Below are positions 1 to 7,195 of a stretch of DNA of 25,732 bases, piece after piece. The notes beneath the pieces are model-generated. The model was not told the origin of the DNA, ran no database searches, and saw nothing but the letters and a program-made list of their open reading frames with translations. The stretch's first letter is position 1, and the number at the start of each line of letters is the position of its first letter. Origin of the DNA: JABDGC01 sp964466595 (lineage in GTDB: Bacteria; Pseudomonadota; Gammaproteobacteria; DSM-16500); the NCBI GenBank assembly GCA_964466595.1, contig CAYXNR010000030.1:1-25732 (forward strand), given 5' to 3'. Made by a program: the position numbers and the translations under genes.

Positions 1-72
1 CGCTTCTGGCGTACCCTTCATAAAAATAATAATCGAATTGCTTTCAATTTGTTGTTTGATTAGCTCGAGCAT
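1..72 (-). CDS. grxD: Monothiol glutaredoxin, N-terminal fragment (runs off window)
   Basis: Only the first 24 codons are in the window. The start is ATG at 72, preceded by a strong AGGAGG ribosome binding site. The fragment begins MLELIKQQIESN and continues IIIFMKGTPEA, which matches the start of Grx4/GrxD-type monothiol glutaredoxins (helix, then a strand ending in 'MKG-P'). The CGFS active site would lie just outside the window. Members of this family bind and transfer [2Fe-2S] clusters in the cytoplasm. It lies 39 bases after sufT on the same strand, so it is probably the last known gene of the suf operon, which fits that role. The identification rests on a short stretch and on context. 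Confidence 0.75.
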   Translation of the reverse strand, partial: MLELIKQQIESNSIIIFMKGTPEA

Positions 73-111
73 TTTAATTTCCTCCTCGCAAATAAAAAAT
101 TTATTTTTGCT

Positions 112-651
112 TCACATTAAGCCTAGCTGTAGCTTGGCTACTTCCGACATTTTTTCACGATCCCAGGGCGGATCAAAAACCAAATCGACCTTGACTTCGA
201 GAATACCCTGAATGGCTTTCAGCTTTTCTTGAATATCGCTCACCAAAACAGGACCCATGCCACAACCGGCTGCGGTTAAGGTCATCTTGATTTCAACCCG
301 CTGCTCGCCTTTGCCAAGCGGCAGAAGGGTCGTTTCATAAATCAAACCGAGATCGACAATATTAACGGGAATTTCAGGATCGTAGCAGGTTTTTAATTGG
401 GCCTCTATTTTTTCTTCTATACTACCGGGCAGCTCATTAATATCGGGTTCTTCCAAAATAACGAGACCCAAAGCATCTCCATCTTTTCCCGAGATACGCA
501 CTAAATTACCATTGACGTAAACTGTGTAAGCATTTCCCAAAGCCTGCGTCACCATAACCCAGGTGCCTTGTTTAACAGAAACCTTGGCACCAGAAGGAAT
601 CAAGCTTGCTTCACAGTCGCGTTTGATTTCAATGGAATCTGATTTAAACAT
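112..651 (-). CDS. sufT: SufT, DUF59/MIP18-family Fe-S assembly factor
   Basis: A 179-aa protein of the SufT type, an accessory factor in Fe-S protein maturation. The N-terminal third is the SufT-specific extension (KRDCEASLIPSG, then GNAYTVYVNG). The C-terminal two thirds is the DUF59 domain, with the typical 'CYDPEIPVNIVDLGLIY' (Cys about 89) and 'LTAAGCGMGP' (Cys about 130) and the ending 'DPPWDREKMS'. I place the start at ATG 651, where ATGTTTAA forms an 8-base overlap with the sufA stop, a normal coupled junction. A TTG at 672 would add seven residues and is less likely. It sits between sufA and the glutaredoxin gene in one operon. The exact biochemical role in bacteria is less settled than for SufBCDS. 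Confidence 0.88.
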   Translation of the reverse strand: MFKSDSIEIKRDCEASLIPSGAKVSVKQGTWVMVTQALGNAYTVYVNGNLVRISGKDGDALGLVILEEPDINELPGSIEEKIEAQLKTCYDPEIPVNIVDLGLIYETTLLPLGKGEQRVEIKMTLTAAGCGMGPVLVSDIQEKLKAIQGILEVKVDLVFDPPWDREKMSEVAKLQLGLM

Positions 652-994
652 GAAAGCTCTCGCCACAGCCACAACGGCCTTTTTCTTTGGGATTAATAAA
701 AATTAATTTTTTTTGTTTCAAACTGCCTTCTTTTTTTTCTTCGATATAATCAACTAGCATGCCGCTTACACAGGCCACACAATCGGGATCAGGATCGACA
801 TAGACAGGTAAATCACTTATCGATTTAAAATGAAGGTCGCCTGCAACTGTCTGCGAGATAATGGCTGGTAGATACTTAAAACCAGAACAACCGGTTTTTT
901 TTATGCTGACACGAAAGCCCACGCCCTGACTTTCATGCAGCTTGTCTTTAATATACTTTACCGCCGCTTCTGTAAAATTAAATAAGTCCTGCAT
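644..994 (-). CDS. sufA: A-type Fe-S carrier (SufA/IscA/HesB family)
   Basis: A 116-aa protein of the A-type carrier family, which takes Fe-S clusters from the scaffold and delivers them to apoproteins. The three family cysteines are present: Cys36 in 'KKTGCSGFKY' and Cys108 and Cys110 in the C-terminal 'GRCGCGESF'. The length is usual for the family (about 107-122 aa). ATG 994 follows the sufU stop by nine bases and has a GAGG ribosome binding site in TGAGGTGAGGAG. Its end overlaps the sufT start by eight bases. The sufA name is chosen from operon context; sequence alone cannot exclude an IscA or ErpA subtype. Confidence 0.9.
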   Translation of the reverse strand: MQDLFNFTEAAVKYIKDKLHESQGVGFRVSIKKTGCSGFKYLPAIISQTVAGDLHFKSISDLPVYVDPDPDCVACVSGMLVDYIEEKKEGSLKQKKLIFINPKEKGRCGCGESFHV

Positions 995-1003
995 CTCCTC
1001 ACC

Positions 1004-1456
1004 TCACTCGGTACTCACTTGTTTTTTATCTTCCGCCACAGCAGCTTTGAAAGTATGCCAAGCCAAGGTGGCACACTTCACCCGCACTGGAAATTCTGAG
1101 ATATTTTTAAAAACAATCAATTTACCCAAGTCTGCCTCTAGCTCTGCTGAATCATTTTTCTGAGTCACTAATAAATGAAATTTTTCAAATAACTGCTCTG
1201 CAGCAACCAGTGTTTTGCCTTCTAAGGCTTCTGTCATTAAGGAAGCTGAAGCAAGGCAGATCGCACAGCCTTGGCCATTGAAACGCAGTGACTGGATTCT
1301 TCCTTCTTGTTCATTCACATAGAGCCTCACCTGATCGCCGCATAAGGGATTATGCCCCTCACTATAATGCGTTGCCGCAGCCATGCTGCCAAAATTACGT
1401 GGCGCTCTGGCGTGATCGACAATCATTTCCTGATATAAATTTCTTAGGTCTGACAT
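1004..1456 (-). CDS. sufU: SufU, IscU-like sulfur acceptor of SufS
   Basis: A 150-aa SufU-type protein. It shows the three metal or cluster ligand cysteines of the IscU fold: Cys39 with Asp41 in 'NPLCGD', Cys64 in 'GQGCAIC', and Cys128 in 'VRVKCATLAWHT'. The extra segment between the second and third ligand is longer than in IscU, which is the SufU signature. SufU accepts persulfide sulfur from SufS, usually using a bound zinc. The start codon ATG shares one base with the sufS stop (TAATG), so the two are probably translationally coupled. This operon uses SufU rather than SufE as the SufS partner. An additional Cys67 follows Cys64, where many homologues have Ser. Confidence 0.9.
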   Translation of the reverse strand: MSDLRNLYQEMIVDHARAPRNFGSMAAATHYSEGHNPLCGDQVRLYVNEQEGRIQSLRFNGQGCAICLASASLMTEALEGKTLVAAEQLFEKFHLLVTQKNDSAELEADLGKLIVFKNISEFPVRVKCATLAWHTFKAAVAEDKKQVSTE

Positions 1457-2697
1457 TATGCAAAAAACCTCTTCGCCTTGAGAATCCCCTCTACCAAAGC
1501 ATCAATATCTTCTCGGTTGTTATACACTCCCAAGGATGCTCGCGCTGTTGCTGGAACACCCAAGCTCTCCATCAAGGGCATAGCACAGTGATGACCAACG
1601 CGGATGGCAATCCCTTCGCGATCTAGCACCGTGCCTAAATCATGGGGATGAATTTGATCAACAGCAAAAGAAAGCAGGCCGGATTGCTGACTTGCATTCC
1701 CAAAAATATTGAGGCCGGGTATAGAGCCGAGCGCTTCCCTAGCATAAGCTAATAAATTTTGTTCATGTGAATAGATCTTTTCCATGCCAATTGAAGAGAG
1801 ATAAGACAAGGCCGCACCCATCCCGACCACGCCCACAATATTGGGCGTGCCTGCTTCAAATTTGTAGGGCAGTTTATTGTAAGTCGTTTTGGTAAATGAA
1901 ACGGTTTCGATCATATCTCCGCCGCCTTGATAAGGAGGCAGTTGCTCGAGCCAAGCTTTTTTTCCATATAAAACACCAACGCCCGTCGGCCCATAGGTTT
2001 TATGGCTTGAAAAAACATAAAAATCACAATCGAGCTCTTGTACATCCACTTTCAAATGAGCAAGAGCCTGGGCACCATCTACCAAAACAGGTACTTGGCG
2101 CTCATGAGCAAGACGAATCATCTCTTTGATAGGATTCACCGTTCCAAGCACATTCGAAACCTGTGTTACAGCTACCATCTTGGTTCGGAAATTTAATAAG
2201 CTTTGATAGTTTTCTAGCTTGAGCTCGCCACGAGAAGAGAGTGGAATAACCCGTAAAACTGCTCCACTTTGTTCAGCGAATAATTGCCAGGGTACAAGAT
2301 TGGAATGATGCTCCATCACGCTTAAAATAATTTCATCCCCTTTTTTAATAAAACGTCGACCATAGCTCTGCGCTATTAAATTAATTCCCTCGGTTGCTCC
2401 TTTTACAAAAATCACTTCCCGACTAGCTTCTGCATTAATAAATTGACGAATTTGTTCGCGTGTATTTTCATAAACCGCTGTAGCTCGCTCACTAAGAGTA
2501 TGGACACCCCGGTGCACATTCGCATGATCCTTTGAATAATACTGAACGAGTGCATCGATGACGACTTGCGGCAACTGACTAGAAGAAGCACTATCTAGAT
2601 AGACCAAGGGCTTGCCGTGAATAGTTTGCCTTAAAATCGGAAAATCCTGTTTTAAGGCAAGCTCAGTTTCTTTTTTTTGAATTGGAGCTCTCATCAT
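1456..2697 (-). CDS. sufS: Cysteine desulfurase SufS
   Basis: A 413-aa group II cysteine desulfurase. It removes sulfur from L-cysteine with PLP and passes it as persulfide to SufU. Visible motifs include 'YLDSASSSQLP' near the N-terminus, 'VMEHHSNLVPWQ', 'LVDGAQAL' (PLP-binding Asp), the Schiff-base lysine in 'SSHKTYGPTG' (about residue 233), and the active-site cysteine in 'RVGHHCAMPLM' (about residue 371). The start is taken as ATG 2697 because ATGA then overlaps the sufD stop by four bases. An in-frame upstream ATG at 2721 would add eight residues inside sufD. Length is close to the usual 405-410 aa. Confidence 0.95.
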   Translation of the reverse strand: MMRAPIQKKETELALKQDFPILRQTIHGKPLVYLDSASSSQLPQVVIDALVQYYSKDHANVHRGVHTLSERATAVYENTREQIRQFINAEASREVIFVKGATEGINLIAQSYGRRFIKKGDEIILSVMEHHSNLVPWQLFAEQSGAVLRVIPLSSRGELKLENYQSLLNFRTKMVAVTQVSNVLGTVNPIKEMIRLAHERQVPVLVDGAQALAHLKVDVQELDCDFYVFSSHKTYGPTGVGVLYGKKAWLEQLPPYQGGGDMIETVSFTKTTYNKLPYKFEAGTPNIVGVVGMGAALSYLSSIGMEKIYSHEQNLLAYAREALGSIPGLNIFGNASQQSGLLSFAVDQIHPHDLGTVLDREGIAIRVGHHCAMPLMESLGVPATARASLGVYNNREDIDALVEGILKAKRFFA

Positions 2698-4028
2698 AGC
2701 TTGGCCAACTGCCGCCCCCATTGTTCATGTAAATAGTGACGCAACCAAGGAAGACTGACTTCGCGGAGCACCTCTTCCATAAAAGCCTGTAGCAGAATAG
2801 TTGTAGCTAGCTGTCGATCGATGCCGCGGGTGCCTAGATAAAATAAACTTTCTTCATCAATTTGCCCCACAGTCGCCCCATGCCGACAATTCACCTCCTC
2901 TGCATCAATCTCAAGCTCGGGCTTGATATCAACTTCCGCAAGCTTCGATAAAAGAAGGTTGCGATTAATTTGCTCGGACTTTGTTTTCTGAGCAGCTGAA
3001 CGCACCTGCACCTTCGCAGCAAAAATAGCACGGGAAGCTTCCGCTAAGACCCCGCGATAATCGATGCTGCTTTGTGTTTGCGGCGCCTGATGATCAATAT
3101 AAATAGCATGATCGCTCTGTTGTGCATCCCGATCCACACTATAGAAGCCCTTGAGACAACAGGCCGCCTGCTGTTCTTGTAAATTCACCACTAATTCTTG
3201 ACGTGACAATTGTCCGCCTCTTGTAAAAGAGACGGCCTTCACCTTACTATTTTGCTTTTGATGAAAAAAAAGATGGGCAACATGTCGTGCATTTTCCGCC
3301 TCATTTTGAACCTTGTTATAAACTAAGTTCGCCCCTCGCCCCACAAAAAAATCAAGACTCGCATTCGTTAAATAATGATCCGCATCGATGCTATGATATT
3401 CTTCTGTAAAGCATAATTGACTATCGCTTTCCAGAATGAATAAATGGCGTGGATGCATCATAAAGCCTGTCTGCCCATAAGCCAAAGATAAAACATGCAG
3501 TGGTTTTTCTAAAACGAGGCCGCGGGGTAAATATAAAAATATCCCGTCAGAAAATAAGGCCGCATTTAAACTCACAAAAGGATGCCGTTTGGTATCAATC
3601 TCTTTCAGAAAATAGGCTCTGATTAAAGCAGCATGTCTTTGTAAGGCTGCCTGTAAATTATCGAGAATGACGCCTTCTCCGAAGGCCGAGTGAGAGGAAA
3701 ACAAGGGCGCATAGTGGCCATTCACAAAAACCAAAAGAAAATTGTTTTGCGCTCGTTCTTTTACAAGTGCTTGTAGTTCTTCATTGCCGAGCAAAGCTGC
3801 TGTTGAGGGAAGCGGCCAATGAAAGGGATTGTTTTGCATGAAAGTCAGATCGGTATATTTCCAAGCTTCTTCGCGACGCGAAGGAAAACCACGAACTTTG
3901 AATTGAGTAAATTGTTGTTGCCGGTATTTTTTTCCAAAATCGTCATCTGCCCACACAGCCGACTGCTGCTCAAAGGCAGCTGTCAACCAACAGGGTTCTT
4001 CCACTTGTATATCTATACTTTCTTTCAT
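2694..4028 (-). CDS. sufD: SufD, Fe-S scaffold complex subunit
   Basis: A 444-aa SufD. It pairs with SufB and SufC in the SufBC2D scaffold, where the cluster is assembled at the SufB-SufD interface. The N-terminal region has the family 'FPSRREEAWKYTDL'. The C-terminal beta-helix part carries 'SEQINRNLLLS' and 'VNCRHGATVGQID', with the conserved His at about residue 383, followed by 'FYLGTRGI'. Start ATG 4028 lies 20 bases after the sufC stop. The gene ends in a four-base ATGA overlap with sufS. Length is similar to E. coli SufD (423 aa). The pairing with SufB and SufC rests on position as well as sequence. Confidence 0.94.
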   Translation of the reverse strand: MKESIDIQVEEPCWLTAAFEQQSAVWADDDFGKKYRQQQFTQFKVRGFPSRREEAWKYTDLTFMQNNPFHWPLPSTAALLGNEELQALVKERAQNNFLLVFVNGHYAPLFSSHSAFGEGVILDNLQAALQRHAALIRAYFLKEIDTKRHPFVSLNAALFSDGIFLYLPRGLVLEKPLHVLSLAYGQTGFMMHPRHLFILESDSQLCFTEEYHSIDADHYLTNASLDFFVGRGANLVYNKVQNEAENARHVAHLFFHQKQNSKVKAVSFTRGGQLSRQELVVNLQEQQAACCLKGFYSVDRDAQQSDHAIYIDHQAPQTQSSIDYRGVLAEASRAIFAAKVQVRSAAQKTKSEQINRNLLLSKLAEVDIKPELEIDAEEVNCRHGATVGQIDEESLFYLGTRGIDRQLATTILLQAFMEEVLREVSLPWLRHYLHEQWGRQLAKL

Positions 4029-4048
4029 AGCGAGCTACTCTTCATTTT

Positions 4049-4801
4049 TTAGGCTAGCCAGTTATAGCCTTTTTCTTCTAATTCCAGCGCCAGGGTTTTA
4101 TCACCCGATTTAATTATTTTGCCACCCGCCATCACATGAACATAATCAGGAACAAGATAATCAAGCAACCGCTGATAATGCGTGACCAGAATAAAGCTTC
4201 TGCCGGCATCGCGCAGACTATTCACGCAACGCGCCACGATTTGGAGGGCATCAATATCAAGACCCGAATCAATTTCATCGAGGATGACAAGACGCGGCTC
4301 GAGCAGCAACATTTGCAAAATTTCATTACGCTTTTTTTCACCACCGGAAAAACCTTCGTTGACGGCGCGATTTAAAAAAATCTCATCCAAACCCACTTCT
4401 TTCATTTTGGTTTTAGCGAGCGATAAAAAATCAAGGGCATCCAAGGGTTTCAGCCCACGTTGTTCTCGTTGTTTATTCAAAGCCATTCGTAAAAAATAAG
4501 TATTATTCACGCCGGGTATCTCGACCGGGTATTGAAAAGCCAGAAAAATGCCGCGCGCTGCACGTTCTTCAACGGATAAAAGTTGCAAATCTTCTCCAGC
4601 AAAAAGCAGTCTGCCTTGACTGAGCTCGTATCCCTCACGACCGGCTAAAACATTCGCTAGCGTACTTTTGCCGGAACCATTCGGCCCCATCACTGCATGA
4701 ATTTCGCCGGGATTCACCTGCAGGCTGACTCCGTGCAAGATAGCTTTCATTTTTTGTTTATCATCTTGCACAGCCACATGAAGATTGTTTATTTCTAACA
4801 T
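4049..4801 (-). CDS. sufC: SufC, ABC-type ATPase of the SUF scaffold
   Basis: A 250-aa cytoplasmic ABC ATPase that drives conformational change of SufBC2D. All ATPase motifs are present: Walker A 'GPNGSGKST' (residues 39-47), the signature 'GFSGGEKKRNEI', Walker B 'LVILDEIDSGLD', and the switch His in 'ILVTHYQRLL'. The SufC-type 'SGGEKKR' distinguishes it from transporter ATPases. I choose ATG 4801 (MLEINNLHV), which has GAGG six bases upstream. The open frame extends 11 codons further up to 4834, but that would add a tail not found in SufC. The gap to sufB is 42 bases, the longest gap between sufB and sufT. Confidence 0.95.
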   Translation of the reverse strand: MLEINNLHVAVQDDKQKMKAILHGVSLQVNPGEIHAVMGPNGSGKSTLANVLAGREGYELSQGRLLFAGEDLQLLSVEERAARGIFLAFQYPVEIPGVNNTYFLRMALNKQREQRGLKPLDALDFLSLAKTKMKEVGLDEIFLNRAVNEGFSGGEKKRNEILQMLLLEPRLVILDEIDSGLDIDALQIVARCVNSLRDAGRSFILVTHYQRLLDYLVPDYVHVMAGGKIIKSGDKTLALELEEKGYNWLA

Positions 4802-4843
4802 ACTAACCTCGTTAATCATTTCGTGTTTTATCACACTTCTTTT

Positions 4844-6292
4844 TTATCCTACACTGCCTTCCAAACTAACTTCGAGTAACTTTTGCGCTTCTACCGCAAA
4901 CTCCATCGGTAATTCTTTAAAAACTTGTTTACAAAAACCGTTCACGATCAAAGACACCGCTTCCTCTTTGCTCACGCCACGTTGACGACAGTAAAATAAC
5001 TGTGCCTCTCCAATTTTAGAGGTGGAGGCTTCATGCTCGACTGTCGCTTCTGGATGTTTTACTTCGATGGTGGGAAAGGTATGGGCTCCGCAGGTCTTGC
5101 TTAATAAGAGGGAATCACATTGCGTGTAATTTCGTGCTTTTTTAGCTGTGGGAAGCACACGCACTAAGCCGCGATAGGTATTTTGTCCTGATCCTGCTGA
5201 AATACCTTTAGCGATAATGGTGCTGCTTGTGTTTTTGCCGATATGGATCATTTTGGTTCCGGTATCCGCCTGCTGTTTGTTATGCGTTAAAGCAACGGAA
5301 TAAAACTCACCGACAGACTCATCACCCTGCAAGATCACACTGGGATATTTCCAAGTAATAGCCGAACCGGTTTCAATCTGCGTCCAGGCAATTTTAGAAT
5401 GAGCCCCACGACAAAGACCGCGCTTGGTCACAAAATTAAAAATACCGCCACGACCTTCGGCATCACCGGGATACCAGTTTTGCACCGTAGAATATTTGAT
5501 TTGCGCCTTGTCCATCGCGATCAATTCAACGACAGCGGCATGCAGTTGATTTTCATCACGCATAGGCGCAGTGCAGCCTTCCAGATAACTAACATAACTA
5601 CCTTCTTCTGCAATAATGAGCGTTCTTTCAAATTGCCCTGTTTTGGCAGCATTAATTCTAAAGTAGGTGGATAATTCTAAAGGACAACGCACCCCTTTGG
5701 GAACATAGACAAAAGAGCCGTCACTGAAGACAGCAGAATTCAGCGTCGCAAAAAAATTATCACGATAGGGAACCACCGTCCCTAAATATTTTTCAATTAA
5801 TTCCGGGTGCTTGTGGACCGCTTCGGAAAAAGAACAAAAAATAACGCCTGCTTCGGTCAACTTTGCCTTAAAGGTAGTCGCAACCGAAACACTATCGAAG
5901 ACCGCATCGACAGCGACACCGGCTAGTCGACCCTGCTCATGCAGTGGAATACCAAGTCGTTTATAAGTATCCAAGAGCTTGGGATCGACCTCGTCTAAAC
6001 TTTTCGGGCCCTGGCTATCAGCCTGCGATTTAGGCGCAGAATAATAAATGATGTCTTGAAAATTGATCTCTGGATAATGCACCTTCGCCCAACGCGGCGG
6101 CGTCATGGTCAACCAATGGCGATAGGCTCGCAAACGCCAGTCCAACATAAATTCTGGTTCATTTTTCTTTTTAGAAATTAAACGAATGATCTCTTCGGAC
6201 AAGCCTGGCGAAATAGTATCTGCTTCAATTGCAGTAACAAAGCCATATTGATAATTTTTCTCCATGACTTTTTTTAAATATTCATTTGGCAT
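4844..6292 (-). CDS. sufB: SufB, Fe-S scaffold protein
   Basis: A 482-aa SufB, the main scaffold subunit on which sulfur and iron are assembled. The N-terminal region contains 'YQYGFVTAIEAD'. The core has 'SAVFSDGSFVYVPKGVRCP' and the C-terminal 'QCDSLLLSKTCGAHTFP', whose first Cys (392) corresponds by position to the sulfur-accepting Cys405 of E. coli SufB. It is followed by 'VKHPEATVEHEAS', with the conserved Glu. E. coli SufB is 495 aa, so this is full length. Its ATG shares a base with the stop of the regulator gene (TAATG), so the regulator and scaffold are coupled. Confidence 0.96.
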   Translation of the reverse strand: MPNEYLKKVMEKNYQYGFVTAIEADTISPGLSEEIIRLISKKKNEPEFMLDWRLRAYRHWLTMTPPRWAKVHYPEINFQDIIYYSAPKSQADSQGPKSLDEVDPKLLDTYKRLGIPLHEQGRLAGVAVDAVFDSVSVATTFKAKLTEAGVIFCSFSEAVHKHPELIEKYLGTVVPYRDNFFATLNSAVFSDGSFVYVPKGVRCPLELSTYFRINAAKTGQFERTLIIAEEGSYVSYLEGCTAPMRDENQLHAAVVELIAMDKAQIKYSTVQNWYPGDAEGRGGIFNFVTKRGLCRGAHSKIAWTQIETGSAITWKYPSVILQGDESVGEFYSVALTHNKQQADTGTKMIHIGKNTSSTIIAKGISAGSGQNTYRGLVRVLPTAKKARNYTQCDSLLLSKTCGAHTFPTIEVKHPEATVEHEASTSKIGEAQLFYCRQRGVSKEEAVSLIVNGFCKQVFKELPMEFAVEAQKLLEVSLEGSVG

Positions 6293-6699
6293 TAGAACTG
6301 TCCCGCCTTCAAATCCTGAATGGTTAATTTTTCAAGAGTAGAATAAATAACGTGATTAATATTTTTCCACTGCCTTTTCGTCGTACAAGTAGAATCCAAG
6401 ATGCAAACACTTGCTTGCCCACAACATTCTGTCACTGCCAGTTTTCCTTCAATAGCAGCGACGACTGAGGCCAGGGTAATTTTTTGTGCTGGCCGGGCAA
6501 GACGATAGCCGCCTTCCACACCCCGAACAGACTGCACTAAGCCAGCCTGGCATAAAATTTTTAAAATTTTACTCACCACCGCGAGCGACAAACCCAAACT
6601 TTTGGCAAGAACAGAGGCACTGCAGAGTGTCATAGCATCTTCTGCTAAATGACTCATGATTAAAGTAGCATAATCAGCAAGTTTACTAATTCGCAGCAT
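6292..6699 (-). CDS. Rrf2-family regulator of the SUF operon
   Basis: A 135-aa Rrf2-family winged-helix regulator, first gene of the suf operon. The N-terminus 'MLRISKLADYATLIMSHLA' fits the gamma-proteobacterial SUF regulator type (TIGR02944). The wing has 'SVRGVEGGYRLARP'. A cysteine cluster at residues 92/93, 99 and 105 ('ECCGQASVCILDSTC') matches the spacing of the [2Fe-2S] ligands in IscR, so it likely senses cluster status and controls its own operon. I use ATG 6699, with AAGG upstream. The frame stays open to 6762 but the extra 21 residues are not family-like. Related genes have been called sufR, a name also used for an unrelated cyanobacterial protein, so I leave the symbol blank. Confidence 0.9.
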   Translation of the reverse strand: MLRISKLADYATLIMSHLAEDAMTLCSASVLAKSLGLSLAVVSKILKILCQAGLVQSVRGVEGGYRLARPAQKITLASVVAAIEGKLAVTECCGQASVCILDSTCTTKRQWKNINHVIYSTLEKLTIQDLKAGQF

Positions 6700-6811
6700 A
6701 CGTGATACCTTAGCTTGCCTAATGAAAAGTTCGTATTTTCCGGAAAATCCCTTTGAGGCCATCGGATGGGCGGGTATACAGTACCATGTTTGTACTATTT
6801 ATGGCAAGCGT
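6700..6811. promoter_or_regulatory. Divergent control region, suf operon / folB, with a dyad
   Basis: This 112-base gap separates the leftward suf operon and rightward folB, so promoters for both should lie here. A dyad AGTAC-N7-GTACT is at 6780-6796. On the minus strand it falls between a TTGCCA (-35-like, 6802-6807) and a weak TACTGT (-10-like, 6778-6783), 18 bases apart. On plus, TTGAGG (6753-6758) and TATACA (6775-6780) with a 16-base spacer could serve folB. The dyad position would suit an Rrf2-type repressor site. Promoter matches are partial and the operator assignment is inference. Confidence 0.35.
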
Positions 6812-7195
6812 ATGACAAAACTGGCAAGTACAAGTTCTTTATCCTTAAACGGACTCTGTTTAGCTGTTTTTTTGGGTGTTTATCCCGAAGAAAAACAAAA
6901 AAAGCAAAAGGTGCGTATTGATGCGCATATTCGCTTTCCCGAGCCGCCCGCAGCCTGCCATTCCGATCTTTTAGAAGATACTTATTGCTACGATAAACTC
7001 ATCAGCCATTTAAAAAAAAGCCTCTCTCAGCAAAAATTTCAATTGATCGAAAATTTTGCAGCCACACTGTATACCCTTTTAAAAGCTTATTTTCCGACAA
7101 CAGTCAAACTCGCCGTGCGAGTAACGAAGCAGCCTCGAATTCCTGAACTGAAGCAGGGCGTTACCTTTGAATATGGCGACGAGGTTTCAGTATGA
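6812..7195 (+). CDS. folB: Dihydroneopterin aldolase FolB
   Basis: A 127-aa protein of the FolB type, which splits 7,8-dihydroneopterin to 6-hydroxymethyl-dihydropterin and glycolaldehyde. Family features are 'LAVFLGVYPEEKQKKQKV' (Glu for pterin binding), 'DTYCYDKLISHL', 'FQLIENFAATLY', and a C-terminal lysine in 'VRVTKQP'. The start is taken as ATG 6812. The frame is open to 6722, but that extension would cover the promoter region and has no family match. Its end overlaps folKP by four bases (ATGA), so the two are coupled. The N-terminus is about ten residues longer than usual. Sequence is diverged from E. coli FolB but length and motifs agree. Confidence 0.85.
   Translation: MTKLASTSSLSLNGLCLAVFLGVYPEEKQKKQKVRIDAHIRFPEPPAACHSDLLEDTYCYDKLISHLKKSLSQQKFQLIENFAATLYTLLKAYFPTTVKLAVRVTKQPRIPELKQGVTFEYGDEVSV

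Noticed and set aside
6722..6811. N-terminal extension of folB by 30 codons
   Set aside because: It covers the divergent promoter region and does not look like FolB; ATG 6812 gives the normal length.
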